Below, in pieces: positions 13,901-22,780 of a stretch of DNA of 64,000 nt; the stretch's first letter is position 1; each line of letters opens with the position of its first letter. Origin of the DNA: Pseudomonadales bacterium. Lineage in GTDB: Bacteria; Pseudomonadota; Gammaproteobacteria; Pseudomonadales; Azotimanducaceae. Both the position numbers and the translations under genes were made by a program. The stretch covers positions 186,001 through 250,000 of the forward strand of contig JAJDVW010000022.1 of the NCBI GenBank assembly GCA_022825925.1, written 5' to 3'. The notes beneath the pieces were generated by a model. It saw only the letters and a list, made by a program, of their open reading frames with translations. It did not search any database and had not been told where the DNA came from.

Positions 13901-14810
13901 CTATCGCATGCAGTCCCTCCGGGACGACCGGGTTTGCGCGGAGGAGGAGCTCGACGGCATCGACCTCGATACATACCGGGCCGTGACGCGCCTCGGCTTC
14001 GACGCGCGCAGGGACGTCGCGGCGCCCTACGTCGCGACAGGAGCGCGGCCGCGGGCCGCGATCCTGAGGGACCAGGGGGTCAACGGCCAGGTGGAGATGG
14101 CGGCGGCCTTTCACCGCGCCGGATTCGAGGCGGTGGACGTGCACATGTCGGATCTCTTCGAGCAACGCCGCTCCCTCGAGGACTTCGCGGTGCTGGCGGC
14201 GTGCGGGGGGTTCTCCTACGGGGACGTCCTCGGCGGCGGCGGGGGCTGGGCCAAGTCCATCCTCTTCGACGCCCGCGTCCGGGACGCCTTCGCCGCCTTC
14301 TTGGCGCGATCCGACGCGCTGACGCTCGGCGTGTGCAACGGCTGCCAGATGCTCTCGCAGCTCAAGGCTCTCGTTCCCGGCGCGGCGGCATGGCCGCGGT
14401 TCGTCCGCAACCGCTCCGAGCAGTTCGAGGGCCGCTCCGTGATCGTGCGCGTGGGCGCGACGGACTCGCCCTGGCTCGAGGGCATGGTCGGCAGCGTCCT
14501 GCCCATCGCCGTGGCGCACGGGGAGGGGCGGGTGGAGTTCGACGCCCCGGAGTGGGACTCCCGGCAGGCGCGGACGGTGCTGCGTTACGTGGACGGCATC
14601 GGCCAGCCGACGGAGCGCTATCCGCTGAATCCGAACGGTTCCGAGGGCGGCATCGCGGGGCTCACGTCGCTCGACGGGCGCGCCCTCGTCATGATGCCGC
14701 ATCCCGAGCGGGTGTTCCGCGCGATCCAGCACTCCTGGTGTCCGCCGGAGTGGGAGGGCGACGGCCCCTGGCTGCGGCTCTTCCGCAACGCCCGCGTCGC
14801 CCTCGGCTGA
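10962..14810 (+). CDS. purL: Phosphoribosylformylglycinamidine synthase, single-chain
   Basis: A 1282-residue FGAM synthase of the large proteobacterial type; it converts FGAR to FGAM with glutamine and ATP in de novo purine synthesis. The N-terminal PurS-like domain ([26 protein letters not shown]), two AIRS-type ATPase halves ([30 protein letters not shown]) and a C-terminal glutaminase with CNGCQML and a PHPER motif are all visible. Length is close to E. coli PurL (1295). The GTG at 10962 puts the N-terminus where the family starts; an ATG at 10908 would overlap tadA by 47 bases and add junk residues. Not regulated by any riboswitch that can be seen here. Confidence 0.97.
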   Translation: MPAATPRSSTVQVLAGPPAFTPARLAKRLAALRAVDPAVAGVYAEFVHFLDVEGALDADEAEVVAALLRYGPRHDLAPRVGTRVCTVTPRPGTISPWSSKATDIFRRCGLDGVRRVERGVRWFVDGGGHAGIAAVLHDRMTEVARVEERFDDVFAEGRPRPVARTGRSEAALRDANGRLGLALSPDEIVYLAAQYADLDREPTDIELMMFAQANSEHCRHKIFNATWDVDGAASEHTLFGMIRNTYRRINGAGILSAYSDNAAVIEGGRANRFFADAGSDVYGAVREPVHVLIKVETHNHPTAIAPYPGAATGSGGEIRDEGAVGRGSKPKAGLAGFTTSHLNVPGDPQPWELPIGKPGRIVSALEIMLDGPIGAAAFNNEYGRPALGGYFRTFEAAADGASDRYWGYHKPVMIAGGVGNVRAEHVEAADVPVGARLIVLGGPAMLIGLGGGAASSMASGESDSELDFASVQRDNAEMQRRCQEVIDRCWALGAANPIRLIHDVGAGGLSNALPELVSDAGRGGRFDLRDVPSADGAMSPMEIWCNEAQERYVMAVADADLPRFRAICERERCPYAVVGTAQAESRLTVTDRDLEDVPVDLPLATLLGKPPAMHRSFARRPRAAAALDLAGVALADALARVLRFPAVASKKFLVTIGDRSITGLVARDQMVGPFQVPVADVAVTLADYDGYSGEAMAMGERSPLAVVDPAAAARMAVAEALTNLAAAPIEGLSRVVLSANWMAAAGFGDEDQALHDAVAAVGLELCPALGIAVPVGKDSLSMRTRWSADGAEREVVSPVTLNVTACAPVADARGTLTPVLDDETYPALVLVEPPFARQHRLGGSALAQCLGQLGTPVPDVDDPGGLKDLIDFVQRARREFRVLAYHDRSDGGLIVALLEMAFAGRVGLEVTETDLGALFAEEIGVVLAVPKAQRDALASAAADAGLHASHVALPRHDDRVFIGGYETTRAALERLWSETSYRMQSLRDDRVCAEEELDGIDLDTYRAVTRLGFDARRDVAAPYVATGARPRAAILRDQGVNGQVEMAAAFHRAGFEAVDVHMSDLFEQRRSLEDFAVLAACGGFSYGDVLGGGGGWAKSILFDARVRDAFAAFLARSDALTLGVCNGCQMLSQLKALVPGAAAWPRFVRNRSEQFEGRSVIVRVGATDSPWLEGMVGSVLPIAVAHGEGRVEFDAPEWDSRQARTVLRYVDGIGQPTERYPLNPNGSEGGIAGLTSLDGRALVMMPHPERVFRAIQHSWCPPEWEGDGPWLRLFRNARVALG

Positions 14811-14823
14811 CCGCCACCGACCA

Positions 14824-15795
14824 GTGGTGGATCTTCCGACGTCGACCGACGTGGTGCGCGCCGCGGAGCGCATCCGACCGTTCGCGCGGCGCACGCCCGT
14901 CCTGACGGCTGCGTCCCTCGACGCGCTGTTCGGCGTGCGGTTCTTCTTCAAGTGCGAGAACTTCCAGCGCGTCGGGGCATTCAAGTTCCGCGGGGCCAGC
15001 AATGCCGTGTGGTCGCTCCCGGAGCCGGAGGCCGCCCGCGGGGTCGCGACGCACTCGTCGGGCAACCACGGTGCGGCGCTCGCGTTGGCCGCACGGCTGC
15101 GCGGCGTGCCCTGCACGGTGGTCGTGCCCCGTAACGCGCCGGCCGTCAAGCGGGCGGCGGTTGCGGGCTACGGGGCCGAGGTCGTGCCCTGCGAACCGAC
15201 GCTGGAAGCCCGGGAGGCGACCCTCGCAAGGGTGATCGGAGGCTCGGGCCAGACCGTCGTGCACCCTTATGACGACGCGCGCGTGATCGCGGGGCAGGGC
15301 ACCGCGGCCCTCGAACTCGTGGTCGAGGTGCCGGACCTCGACGTCGTGCTGGCGCCCATCGGCGGCGGGGGGCTGGTCGCGGGGACGGCGCTCGCCGTGC
15401 GGGAGGCCTCGCCCGGGGCGCGGGTCGTCGCCGTGGAGCCGCTGGGCGCGGACGATGCCTACCGGTCGTTCCGCAGTGGAGAGCGGCTCCCCTCCGTCGC
15501 GCCGAACACCATCGCGGACGGCCTCCTCACGTCCCTCGGCGTACGGAACTTCGAGCTCGTGCGGCGGTACGTCGACGACATCGTGCGGGTCTCCGAAGAG
15601 GCCATCGTCCAGGCGATGCGACTCGTCTGGGAACGCATGAAGATCGTGATCGAGCCGTCGGCCGCCGTTCCGCTGGCGGCGCTGGTGGACGGCGCCCTGG
15701 AGACGTCCGACGCGACTGCGCCTCCCATGGCCGGGAAGCGGATCGGCATCCTGCTCTCGGGCGGCAACGTGGACCTCGACGCCCTGCCTTGGTAG
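14824..15795 (+). CDS. PLP-dependent threonine/serine dehydratase (or serine racemase) family
   Basis: A 323-residue fold-type II PLP enzyme. Lys54 in GAFKFRGA is the Schiff-base lysine, SSGNHG (79-84) binds the substrate carboxylate, and GGGGL near 183 holds the cofactor phosphate. It has no C-terminal ACT-like domain, so it resembles the catabolic dehydratase/serine racemase group rather than biosynthetic IlvA. Likely reactions are deamination of threonine or serine, or racemisation of serine. The GTG start lies 13 bases after purL. A permease gene follows, but no functional link is evident. Confidence 0.88.
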   Translation: MVDLPTSTDVVRAAERIRPFARRTPVLTAASLDALFGVRFFFKCENFQRVGAFKFRGASNAVWSLPEPEAARGVATHSSGNHGAALALAARLRGVPCTVVVPRNAPAVKRAAVAGYGAEVVPCEPTLEAREATLARVIGGSGQTVVHPYDDARVIAGQGTAALELVVEVPDLDVVLAPIGGGGLVAGTALAVREASPGARVVAVEPLGADDAYRSFRSGERLPSVAPNTIADGLLTSLGVRNFELVRRYVDDIVRVSEEAIVQAMRLVWERMKIVIEPSAAVPLAALVDGALETSDATAPPMAGKRIGILLSGGNVDLDALPW

Positions 15796-15822
15796 CCGGG
15801 CGGAAGCGCGGGAAGAACCACG

Positions 15823-16581
15823 GTGGACCTGGCGACCCTGGCCGCGTTTCTCGCGATGGTCGCGATCGGCACGTACGTGCAGGCCGTGACCGGCTTCGCG
15901 ATGGCCCTCGTGCTGATGGGGCTCGTGGCGGCTTTCGGGCTGCTGCCGATCCCGGCAGCAGCGACGGTGGCGGCACTCCTCACCGCTACGATGTCGCTGG
16001 TCTTCCTGCACGGGCAGTGGCGGCTCGTGGAGCGGCGTTTCCTCTGGCCGCTGCTGGTCGGAAACGCGCCGGGGATCCTCTGCGGGCTGGCGTTGCTGGC
16101 CTGGCTGGGCGCGCGGGAGATGGAGTACGTGCGCCTGGTGTTCGGGGTGTTCGCCGTGTCGGCGGGACTGTCGGTGGTCCTCCGGCCGGTCCCCAGGGCC
16201 GTGGTGGCGCCGCGCTGGCAGACCGGCGTGTTCGGAGGGCTCGCCGGCGTGTTCGCCGGCATGTTCGCGGTCGGCGGCCCCGTCATGGCCTACCACGCTT
16301 ACCGGCAGCCGCTCGCGCTCGCGAACGTCCGCGCCACGTTGGCGGTGGTGTTCGTGCTCGGCAACACGGGACGATCTGCGGCGGTCGCCGTCACCGAGGG
16401 ACTGGACGTCGCCACGCTGGGCCTGTTCGCCGCCGGTCTGCCCGCGGTGTTCGTCTTCACCGCGCTTGGCCGCAGGTTCCCGCCCAGGGTCACCGACCGC
16501 ACCATGCGCCGACTGGCCAGTGCCCTGGTCGTCGTCATCGGAGGCGTCGTGGGAGGCTCGGCCGCGTGGCGGCTGCTGTAG
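15823..16581 (+). CDS. TauE/SafE family anion permease
   Basis: A 252-residue integral membrane protein with about 8 hydrophobic helices, typical in length for the TauE/SafE family of sulfite, sulfoacetate and related organic anion exporters. The N-terminal helix ends in TYVQAVTGFAMALVLMGL and the second half repeats the pattern with GLAGVFAGMFAVGGPVMAYH, where paired small residues are a family feature. It starts with GTG 27 bases after the dehydratase gene and may be co-transcribed with it. The transported compound is not predictable. Confidence 0.85.
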   Translation: MDLATLAAFLAMVAIGTYVQAVTGFAMALVLMGLVAAFGLLPIPAAATVAALLTATMSLVFLHGQWRLVERRFLWPLLVGNAPGILCGLALLAWLGAREMEYVRLVFGVFAVSAGLSVVLRPVPRAVVAPRWQTGVFGGLAGVFAGMFAVGGPVMAYHAYRQPLALANVRATLAVVFVLGNTGRSAAVAVTEGLDVATLGLFAAGLPAVFVFTALGRRFPPRVTDRTMRRLASALVVVIGGVVGGSAAWRLL

Positions 16582-16606
16582 GCCTGCCTGCTTCCGTCGG
16601 GTAGCG

Positions 16607-16633
16607 GTTTGGTATACTGGGACACCTCCAAAC
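16607..16633 (+). promoter_or_regulatory. Promoter and inverted repeat of the ParS-RES operon
   Basis: A -10 box TATACT (16613-16618) is flanked by an inverted repeat GTTTGG (16607-16612) and CCAAAC (16628-16633), whose half-sites are centred 21 bases apart, two helical turns. It sits just before the antitoxin gene and is the expected place for autorepression by the antitoxin or the toxin-antitoxin complex. Confidence 0.55.
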
Positions 16634-16646
16634 GGGACCACCTGCC

Positions 16647-17051
16647 ATGGCAACGCCATCAGCCCACGGGCGTACTTACGAACTCAGGGATGCCAGCGTT
16701 GAAGAGGTACGCGAGGGATTGCCCGTGGAATCGGTGGTCGAGTTGGCCCGGTCCTTGCGGGTCACTTCCGCCGCCTTCCAACGGTGCCTGGGCCTGTCCA
16801 AGCAGACATACGCCAGGCGCAGGGCGGCGGGTCGACTGTCGGTCGCCGAGTCCGACCGCGTGGTGCGTTACGCGGACCTGCTCTGGCGGGCGACCGAACT
16901 GGTCGGCGATGACGAGTCGGCTGCGACGTGGCTGCGGACGCCGGTGCCTGCGCTCGGCGGGGAGACGCCGCTCGATCATGCCGCTACGGAGCGCGGGACC
17001 CGCAACGTCCTGCGGCTGATCGGCCGACTCGAGCACGGCATCCCGACGTGA
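16647..17051 (+). CDS. parS: Xre/MbcA/ParS-type antitoxin (DUF2384)
   Basis: A 134-residue antitoxin of the ParS/MbcA/Xre family that neutralises RES-domain toxins. The middle part (SLRVTSAAFQRCLGLSKQTY, about residues 36-55) is a helix-turn-helix-like region, and the C-terminal part holds the DUF2384 domain ending in a RNVLRLIGRLEHGIP segment that normally plugs the toxin active site. The gene overlaps the toxin start (GTGA). An operator-like repeat lies upstream, consistent with autoregulation. The symbol follows the family name, not a demonstrated orthology. Confidence 0.88.
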   Translation: MATPSAHGRTYELRDASVEEVREGLPVESVVELARSLRVTSAAFQRCLGLSKQTYARRRAAGRLSVAESDRVVRYADLLWRATELVGDDESAATWLRTPVPALGGETPLDHAATERGTRNVLRLIGRLEHGIPT

Positions 17052-17494
17052 GGGTCTATCGCGTCGCCAAGGCCCGGCATGCCCGCGACGCGAAGACGAT
17101 GCTGAACGGGCAGGGGGCTCGGGAGTGGGGCGGCCGATTCAACTCACCGGGTACGCGCGCGGTCTATTGCGCGAGCACGCTGTCGCTCGCGGCACTCGAG
17201 ATCCTGGTGCACGCTCCGCGCGTCGCCGTCCTGCCGGACTATCGGTACCTGGAAATCGAGGTTCCGGATGGCGTGATCGAGCGGGTCGAGGTCGCACCGG
17301 ACCCGGGAGACACGGCCGCGTTTGGCGATGCGCGTCTCGGCGTGGACGGCGTGCCGGGCTTCAGCGTGCCGAGCTTCGTGCTGGCCCTTGAACGCAACGT
17401 CGTATTGAATCCGGACCATCCTGGATTCGCCTCCCTGGTGACGCACGGGGAGGTGCGGCCGTTCCCGCTGGACCGGCGCCTGCTCGTGCGATGA
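17048..17494 (+). CDS. resT: RES domain toxin, NAD+-degrading
   Basis: A 148-residue RES-domain protein, the toxin of a type II toxin-antitoxin pair. Characterised members deplete NAD+ by hydrolysis or phosphorolysis and stop growth. Expected active-site residues are present: Arg30 in GGRFNSPG, Glu51 in ALEILVH, and Ser109 in VPSF, followed by the ERNVVLNPDHP signature. The GTG at 17048 overlaps the antitoxin stop by 4 bases, and is preferred to an upstream start inside the antitoxin gene. The gene looks intact, so the module is probably functional. Confidence 0.88.
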   Translation: MRVYRVAKARHARDAKTMLNGQGAREWGGRFNSPGTRAVYCASTLSLAALEILVHAPRVAVLPDYRYLEIEVPDGVIERVEVAPDPGDTAAFGDARLGVDGVPGFSVPSFVLALERNVVLNPDHPGFASLVTHGEVRPFPLDRRLLVR

Positions 17495-17522
17495 CGCCGG
17501 GCCGGTGCGCGACCGGACCGGG

Positions 17523-18392
17523 CTACGACTCCGTGGTCCGGTCCTCGATTTCGTAGAACTCGTCGAGTCCGGCCAGCCCGGAGAACTCGCGATAGACCGC
17601 GAAACGCGTGGCGAGCGGAACGCCCGTATCGCCATCGCGCTGGTAGGCGGCGTAGGCGGCGCGCATGGCGTCCACGGCCACGGTGTGCGCGGTAAAGGGG
17701 TCGATCACCAGCTTCCAGCCCAGGCGGCGCCATGCGTCGGGCGAACGCGCGTCCATGGCCGCGATGGTAGCGAGCGGTACCGGAACACGCCCCGCGGCCT
17801 CCGCCCACTCGGCCTCGCTCGAGGGCATCAGCATCGCCAGGTCCGCGCCGGCCTCGCCGTACGCGAGACAACGTTCGACGGCCGCATCGAAGCTCTCGTT
17901 TCGAACGGCCCCGGTGCGGGCGACGATCACGAAGTCCCGATCGCGCCGGGCGTCCACGGCGGCGCGGATCCGGTCCTCCATGGCGCCCGTGGACACCAGG
18001 TGCTCGATGCCGCGGTGGTGGCTGACCCGCTTCGGGGCCACCTGGTCCTCGATCTCGATGCCGGCGGCGCCGGTCGCCTCGATCTCGCGGATCGTGCGCA
18101 CCATGTGGACGGGGTCGCCGAAGCCGACGCCGCCGTCGACGATGAGCGGCAGCCCGGAACGCGCCGTGATGCGACGGGCGGCCTCGGCGAGTTCCGACAG
18201 CGTCAGGAGCGCTTCGGACACCGCGAGTTCGTAGCCGAGGGCGCCGCCCGAGAGGTAGCCAGCCCGGAATCCCAGCGACTCGGTGAGCCGGGCCTGCAGG
18301 GGAGACAGGCACAGCGGGGCGATTACCGCGTCCGGGCCGGCGAGGGCGGTCCGCAGCCGCGATGCGGCGGGGGTGTCCCGATGGTCGTCCAT
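17523..18392 (-). CDS. Isocitrate lyase/PEP mutase family protein
   Basis: A 289-residue (beta/alpha)8 enzyme of the isocitrate lyase/phosphoenolpyruvate mutase superfamily, which cleaves or forms C-C or C-P bonds next to a carboxylate. Seen in sequence: [11 protein letters not shown], a DGGVGFGD metal-site segment and [12 protein letters not shown], where methylisocitrate lyase would have EDQ-x-PKRCGH. Here the KRCGH cysteine is replaced (KRVSHH), which argues against a genuine isocitrate or methylisocitrate lyase and for an oxaloacetate decarboxylase-like or uncharacterised member. The ATG at 18392 is preceded by AGGAGC, so the longer open frame upstream is rejected. Confidence 0.85.
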   Translation of the reverse strand: MDDHRDTPAASRLRTALAGPDAVIAPLCLSPLQARLTESLGFRAGYLSGGALGYELAVSEALLTLSELAEAARRITARSGLPLIVDGGVGFGDPVHMVRTIREIEATGAAGIEIEDQVAPKRVSHHRGIEHLVSTGAMEDRIRAAVDARRDRDFVIVARTGAVRNESFDAAVERCLAYGEAGADLAMLMPSSEAEWAEAAGRVPVPLATIAAMDARSPDAWRRLGWKLVIDPFTAHTVAVDAMRAAYAAYQRDGDTGVPLATRFAVYREFSGLAGLDEFYEIEDRTTES

Positions 18393-18489
18393 GCGCTGCT
18401 CCTGCGTTTCCGCCGTTCCGATTGGCCGTCGAGTGCGTATCATGGGCGTTGCGAAGGGAAGGCCGCAATCGGCGGCGTCGGAGGACTCC

Positions 18490-18954
18490 ATGACGGAACT
18501 GACGGTCAACGGCCGGGCGCACGCCCTGGACGCCGACCCCGCAACCCCGCTCCTGTGGGTGTTGCGCGACCACCTGAACCTCACCGGCACGAAGTACGGT
18601 TGCGGCATCTCCCAGTGCGGGGCGTGTACCGTGCACCTCGACGGCGCCGCGGTGCGCTCCTGCGTGACGCCGCTCGCCGCGGCCGCCGGGAAAGAGGTCA
18701 CGACCATTGAAGGCCTGTCCGAGGACGCCACGCACCCGGTCCAGCAAGCCTGGATCGAACACGACGTGCCGCAGTGCGGCTACTGCCAGTCCGGGCAGAT
18801 CATGGCGGCCGCGGCGCTGCTCGCGACCAACGCCGCCCCCAGCGATGACGAGATCGACGCCGCCATGACCAACGTGTGCCGCTGCGGGACGTACCAGCGG
18901 GTGCGCCGGGGCGTCCACCGGGCGGCGGAACTGGCGCGGACGGAGGAGGCCTGA
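18490..18954 (+). CDS. (2Fe-2S) subunit of a xanthine dehydrogenase-family molybdenum hydroxylase
   Basis: A 154-residue iron-sulfur subunit that passes electrons from the molybdenum active site in the large subunit. The N-terminal plant-type ferredoxin cluster is bound by [15 protein letters not shown] plus a later Cys (RSC), and the C-terminal helical cluster by CGYCQSGQI and CRCGTY. The gene ends one base before the large-subunit start. It belongs to the small-subunit type found in two-subunit isoquinoline or aldehyde oxidoreductases (IorA-like) that lack an FAD subunit. It has no export signal of its own and would be exported with its Tat-tagged partner. Confidence 0.93.
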   Translation: MTELTVNGRAHALDADPATPLLWVLRDHLNLTGTKYGCGISQCGACTVHLDGAAVRSCVTPLAAAAGKEVTTIEGLSEDATHPVQQAWIEHDVPQCGYCQSGQIMAAAALLATNAAPSDDEIDAAMTNVCRCGTYQRVRRGVHRAAELARTEEA

Positions 18955-18955
18955 C

Positions 18956-21091
18956 ATGAACCGACGACGTTTCCTGAAGGCCACCGCCACGTCCGCCGGC
19001 GGGCTCATGGTCGCGTTCCACCTGCCGGCCCTCGGCAACGCCCGCCCGTTCGACGGCGTGGACCTGGCCGGCGAGATCAACGCCTGGCTCGTGATCGACC
19101 CGGACGACACCGTGACCATCCGCGTCGCGCAGTCCGAGATGGGGGAAGGCGTGTTCACGAGCCTGCCCATGATCGTCGCGGACGAACTCGGAGCGGACTG
19201 GAGCAAGGTGCGCGCCGAGTACGCCGACGCCAACCGGAGCCTCCGGGAGGACCGGGTCTACGATCGGATGGCCACGGGAGGCAGCAACGCGATCCGGCAC
19301 AGCCGGCCGTACCTGCAGGCCGCCGGCGCGAACGCGCGGGAGCGCCTCGTCCGCGCCGCGGCGAATCGGTGGGGCGTGGACCCCGGGGACTGCACCGCCG
19401 CCGACTCCCGCGTGTCCCACGCGGGCAAGGAGCTACGGTACGGCGAGCTTGCCGCCGAGGCGGCCGCCATCGAGGTGGGGGATGTCGCGATTAAGACCCC
19501 GGATCGGTTCACGCTGATTGGCACGCCGCAACGACGGCTCGACGCCCCCGCGAAGGTGGACGGGTCGGCGGTGTTCGGCATGGACGTGCGCGTGCCCGAC
19601 ATGGTCTATGCGGCGGTCGCGCACTGCCCGGTGATGGGCGGCAAGGTGCGGTCGTTCGACTTCGCGAAGATCGCGGACCGTGCCGGCGTCCTGCAGGCCG
19701 TCGAGCTGGACGGGGCGGTCGCGGTCGTCGCCGAGCACTACTGGCAGGCGCGTACGGCGCTCGATGCCCTGCCCGTCGAGTGGGACCGGGGCGTCGGCGC
19801 CGGCACGTCGTCCGCCGAGTGGGAGCGTGAGTTCGATGCCGCACTGGACGGTGACGGCGCCGTTGCGCACGAGCAGGGGGACACCGGCGCCGCGTTCGCC
19901 GATGCGGCATCGACGATCGAGGCGGACTACTCCGCGCCTTATCTGGCCCATGCCTGCATGGAGCCCCTGAACTGCACCGCCCACGTCCAGGAAGACCGGG
20001 TGGACGTCTGGACCGGGGCGCAGAATCCCGAGTCGGTCCTCGCCGTCGGAGCCGAGGCGGCGGGTGTCGAACCGCAGAACGTCTATCCGCACACCTGCTT
20101 CCTGGGCGGCGGGTTCGGACGGCGGTCCAACCCCGACTTCGTCCGCGAAGCCGTGCTGGCGGCCAAGGCCGTGGGACGTCCCGTGCAGTTGATCTGGTCG
20201 CGGGAAGAGGACACGCGCGGCGGGCGCTACCGGCCCATGACCGCGCTACGCTTCAAGGCCGCGTTCGACCAGGACCAGAAGCCGGTGGGCTGGTCGAACC
20301 ACTCCGTCACCCACTCGATCCTGGCGGGACTGCGACCGGAAATGGTCGCGTCCGGCGTGGACCGCACCTCCGTGGAGGGGCTCGAGGAGATTCCCTACGC
20401 GATCCCCAACCAGCGCGTCACCCACACGATCCGGAACACGCACCTTTCGACCTGGTTCTGGCGCTCGGTGGGCAACTCCCAGAACCCGTTCGCCCGCGAG
20501 TGTTTCGTGGACGAGATGGCGGCCCACGCGGGCGTCGATCCGCTTGCGTTCCGCCGCGCCCTGATCGGGGAGGAGCACGCCGACATGCGCAACGTGCTCG
20601 CGGTCCTCGAGGAGCAGTCGGGCTGGGGCGGCGCCCTGCCGGCCGGCACCGGCCGCGGCATGGCGATCCACGAGTCCTTCGGCAGCATCGTCGGGCAGGT
20701 CGCGGAGGTGTCCGTGAGCCAGGCCGGCGCCGTCAAGGTCGAGCGGGTGGTGTCCGCCGTGGACTGCGGTCACCTCGTCAACCCGCTGTCGGCGGAAGCG
20801 CAGATAGAGAGCTGTATCGTGTACGGACTGACGGCCGCGCTCTACGGCAAGCTGACCGTGGAGGACGGCGCGGTGGTCGAGAGCAACTTCCACGACTACC
20901 CGATGCTGCACATGGCGGACACGCCGAAGATGGAGACGCACTTCGCCCTCTCGGGCGGCGACAAGTGGGGCGGCATCGGTGAACCGGGGCTGCCGCCGCT
21001 GGCGCCTGCCGTATGCAACGCGATCTTCGCCGTCAGCGGCAAGCGGGTGCGGTCGCTGCCTCTTTCGGAACACGACCTGTCATGGAGCTGA
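18956..21091 (+). CDS. Tat-exported molybdopterin-binding subunit, isoquinoline/aldehyde oxidoreductase-like
   Basis: A 711-residue molybdopterin cytosine dinucleotide-binding subunit of the xanthine dehydrogenase family (IorB-like). The N-terminus is a Tat signal, NRRRFLKATATSAGGL, so the folded complex with the upstream 2Fe-2S subunit should be periplasmic. Cofactor-region motifs include AQSEMGEGVFTSLP, LGGGFGRR and, near the C-terminus, GGIGEPGLPP, whose Glu is the catalytic base position. Substrates of such enzymes are N-heterocycles or aldehydes; which applies here is unknown. No dedicated XdhC-type maturation gene is next to it. An exported peroxiredoxin follows after 5 bases, which fits an oxidase that generates peroxide. 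Confidence 0.92.
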   Translation: MNRRRFLKATATSAGGLMVAFHLPALGNARPFDGVDLAGEINAWLVIDPDDTVTIRVAQSEMGEGVFTSLPMIVADELGADWSKVRAEYADANRSLREDRVYDRMATGGSNAIRHSRPYLQAAGANARERLVRAAANRWGVDPGDCTAADSRVSHAGKELRYGELAAEAAAIEVGDVAIKTPDRFTLIGTPQRRLDAPAKVDGSAVFGMDVRVPDMVYAAVAHCPVMGGKVRSFDFAKIADRAGVLQAVELDGAVAVVAEHYWQARTALDALPVEWDRGVGAGTSSAEWEREFDAALDGDGAVAHEQGDTGAAFADAASTIEADYSAPYLAHACMEPLNCTAHVQEDRVDVWTGAQNPESVLAVGAEAAGVEPQNVYPHTCFLGGGFGRRSNPDFVREAVLAAKAVGRPVQLIWSREEDTRGGRYRPMTALRFKAAFDQDQKPVGWSNHSVTHSILAGLRPEMVASGVDRTSVEGLEEIPYAIPNQRVTHTIRNTHLSTWFWRSVGNSQNPFARECFVDEMAAHAGVDPLAFRRALIGEEHADMRNVLAVLEEQSGWGGALPAGTGRGMAIHESFGSIVGQVAEVSVSQAGAVKVERVVSAVDCGHLVNPLSAEAQIESCIVYGLTAALYGKLTVEDGAVVESNFHDYPMLHMADTPKMETHFALSGGDKWGGIGEPGLPPLAPAVCNAIFAVSGKRVRSLPLSEHDLSWS

Positions 21092-21096
21092 ACGTG

Positions 21097-21654
21097 ATGA
21101 AAACCTCTCTTCTGCGTGTCGCGGCGGTGCTGGTCTGTACCGGAGTCCTGTGGCCGGCGGCCCACGCGGAGCTGTCCGTGGGCGACACGGCCCCGGACTT
21201 CGCGCTCGAGGGCACCGACGGCAAGACTCACCGACTCTCGGAACTCGTGGGCGAGGGAGGCAACGAATGCGTCGTCGTCGCGTGGTTCCCCCGGGCGTAC
21301 ACGCGCGGCTGCACGATCGAGTGCAAGTCCCTGGCCGAGAACGGCCACCTGCTGCGCCCGTTCGACGTGGCCTACTACATGGCCAGTACGGACCCGATCG
21401 AGGACAACCGCGGCTTCGGTGCGGAGAACAACGCCGACTTTCCGCTGCTCTCGGACCCGACCTCGGAGACGGCGACGGCTTACGGCGTCCTCACGCCGCG
21501 GGGCTACGCGGCGCGGCACACGTTCTACATCGGGCGCGATCGCGAGGTGCTCGCGATCGACCGCGAGGTGCGTCCGGCGACGTCCGCCGAGGACATGGCG
21601 GCGAAGCTCGAGGAACTCGGCATCGCGAAGCGGGAGTCCGCCGCCGTACCCTGA
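21097..21654 (+). CDS. Exported peroxiredoxin (AhpC/TSA, Bcp-like)
   Basis: A 185-residue thiol peroxidase with an N-terminal Sec signal (MKTSLLRVAAVLVCTGVLWPAAHA). The mature part begins LSVGDTAPDF and carries the active-site pattern PRAYTRGCTIEC: the first Cys is the peroxidatic one, the second four residues later is the resolving position typical of Bcp/PrxQ. It reduces hydrogen peroxide or organic peroxides in the periplasm. The ATG at 21097 follows GGAG at a good distance; the preceding molybdenum enzyme gene ends 5 bases earlier, so the genes are likely co-expressed. Confidence 0.9.
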   Translation: MKTSLLRVAAVLVCTGVLWPAAHAELSVGDTAPDFALEGTDGKTHRLSELVGEGGNECVVVAWFPRAYTRGCTIECKSLAENGHLLRPFDVAYYMASTDPIEDNRGFGAENNADFPLLSDPTSETATAYGVLTPRGYAARHTFYIGRDREVLAIDREVRPATSAEDMAAKLEELGIAKRESAAVP

Positions 21655-21664
21655 CGGCCCGCCG

Positions 21665-22714
21665 TCAGGCCCCGGTCGGCTCCGCCGAGAGCAGCTCGGC
21701 TGCCGAGCGCCAGGGCACCGCGGCGACCGTATCCGGGTCCAGCGCCAGGAGCAGTTCGCAGCCCCCGGGACGTGCGCCGAGGGGGTCGAACTGACGCAGG
21801 TAACCGGCTGCCGCGAGGCCGTCGTCCTGCCGCCCGACGGCTTCGTACAGGCAGGCGAGCCGGTGCAGCGCATCCGCGTTGCGGTGCTTGGCCACGAGAT
21901 CCGCGAGACTCAGGTGATACGCGGCCAGGTCGCCGTCCTCGAGGAACGCGAGGTGGGCCTCGAGAGCCCGCGCGGGAACAGACCCGGGATCGAGGGCGAG
22001 GCCCCGCGAGACGTGCGTAGCGGCTTCGGGATTGCCCTCCCGGTAGTAGAGCTGCGCCAGCAGGAGGTGTGCGTAGGAGTTCCTCTCGTCCATGGCCAGC
22101 GACCGCTCCGCAAGCGCCGCCGCCCGGACGGTCTCTCCGGCATCCGCCAGCGCCCGGGCCTCGAGGAACGCGTCGTAGGCATCCAGTCCGGTCGCCGGCC
22201 CGGCGGAGACCGCGACATCGCCGAGCAGCACGAGCTTCTTCGCAATCGCCGTCGCGACCGCGTCCCGCATGGCGAAAAGCTCGCGGTCGTCCCCGCTCAG
22301 GTCCTCCTCCCAGAGCACCTGGAAGTCGCCCAGGTTCGTGAGGCGTGCGGACAGGTCCGTGCGGCCGTCCGCGCGCCGAACGCGGCCCTCCACGACGTGA
22401 GTAGCTCCGAGTTCGCCGGCCAGGCGGTCCGCCACGTCGCCTTCCGACCGGAAGGCGAAGGACGCCGCGCGGTCGAGCACGACGAAGTCGGGTACCTCGG
22501 CGAGCGCGATGGCGATTTCCGCGGCGATCCCCTCGCCGAGATGAGAGGACGCTTCCGGGGTCGTCAAGGGTTGCTCGAAGGGAAGCACCGCGATGGTGAT
22601 GCGCTTCGGGGCGATCTCGGGCAGCAGCACCCACCAGCCGACGACGGTCGCCACCATGATGGCCAGCATCACGAGGGACGCGATTGCGACGCCGGGCGAC
22701 CTTGCTTGTTCCAC
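21665..22714 (-). CDS. Membrane-anchored TPR protein with TolB-like N-terminal domain
   Basis: A 349-residue protein starting with GTG. Residues about 8-32 form one transmembrane helix. It is followed by a TolB/FlgO-like domain (ITIAVLPFEQP ... EGIAAEIAIALAEVPDFVVLDR ... GATHVVEGRVRRADGR) that is usually found fused to adenylate cyclase or CadC-type DNA-binding domains; here no output domain is present. The C-terminal half (from about 195) is TPR-like helical repeat, e.g. AALAERSLAMDERNSYAHLLLAQLYYREGNPEAA. Probably faces the periplasm and acts as a scaffold or sensor; function unknown. Convergent with the peroxiredoxin gene. Confidence 0.75.
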   Translation of the reverse strand: MEQARSPGVAIASLVMLAIMVATVVGWWVLLPEIAPKRITIAVLPFEQPLTTPEASSHLGEGIAAEIAIALAEVPDFVVLDRAASFAFRSEGDVADRLAGELGATHVVEGRVRRADGRTDLSARLTNLGDFQVLWEEDLSGDDRELFAMRDAVATAIAKKLVLLGDVAVSAGPATGLDAYDAFLEARALADAGETVRAAALAERSLAMDERNSYAHLLLAQLYYREGNPEAATHVSRGLALDPGSVPARALEAHLAFLEDGDLAAYHLSLADLVAKHRNADALHRLACLYEAVGRQDDGLAAAGYLRQFDPLGARPGGCELLLALDPDTVAAVPWRSAAELLSAEPTGA

Positions 22715-22780
22715 GTCGAGGCGTCCCGCTGATGGCTCGGGCTTCTGGAACAGCGGGGTTGCGGAACCCGAAGCTGGAAC

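Noticed and set aside
11034-15149. A 1371-codon open frame antisense to purL
   Set aside because: Very GC-rich genes leave long stop-free antisense frames. The composition (Arg, Gly, His, Ala repeats) is not protein-like and purL on the other strand is certain.
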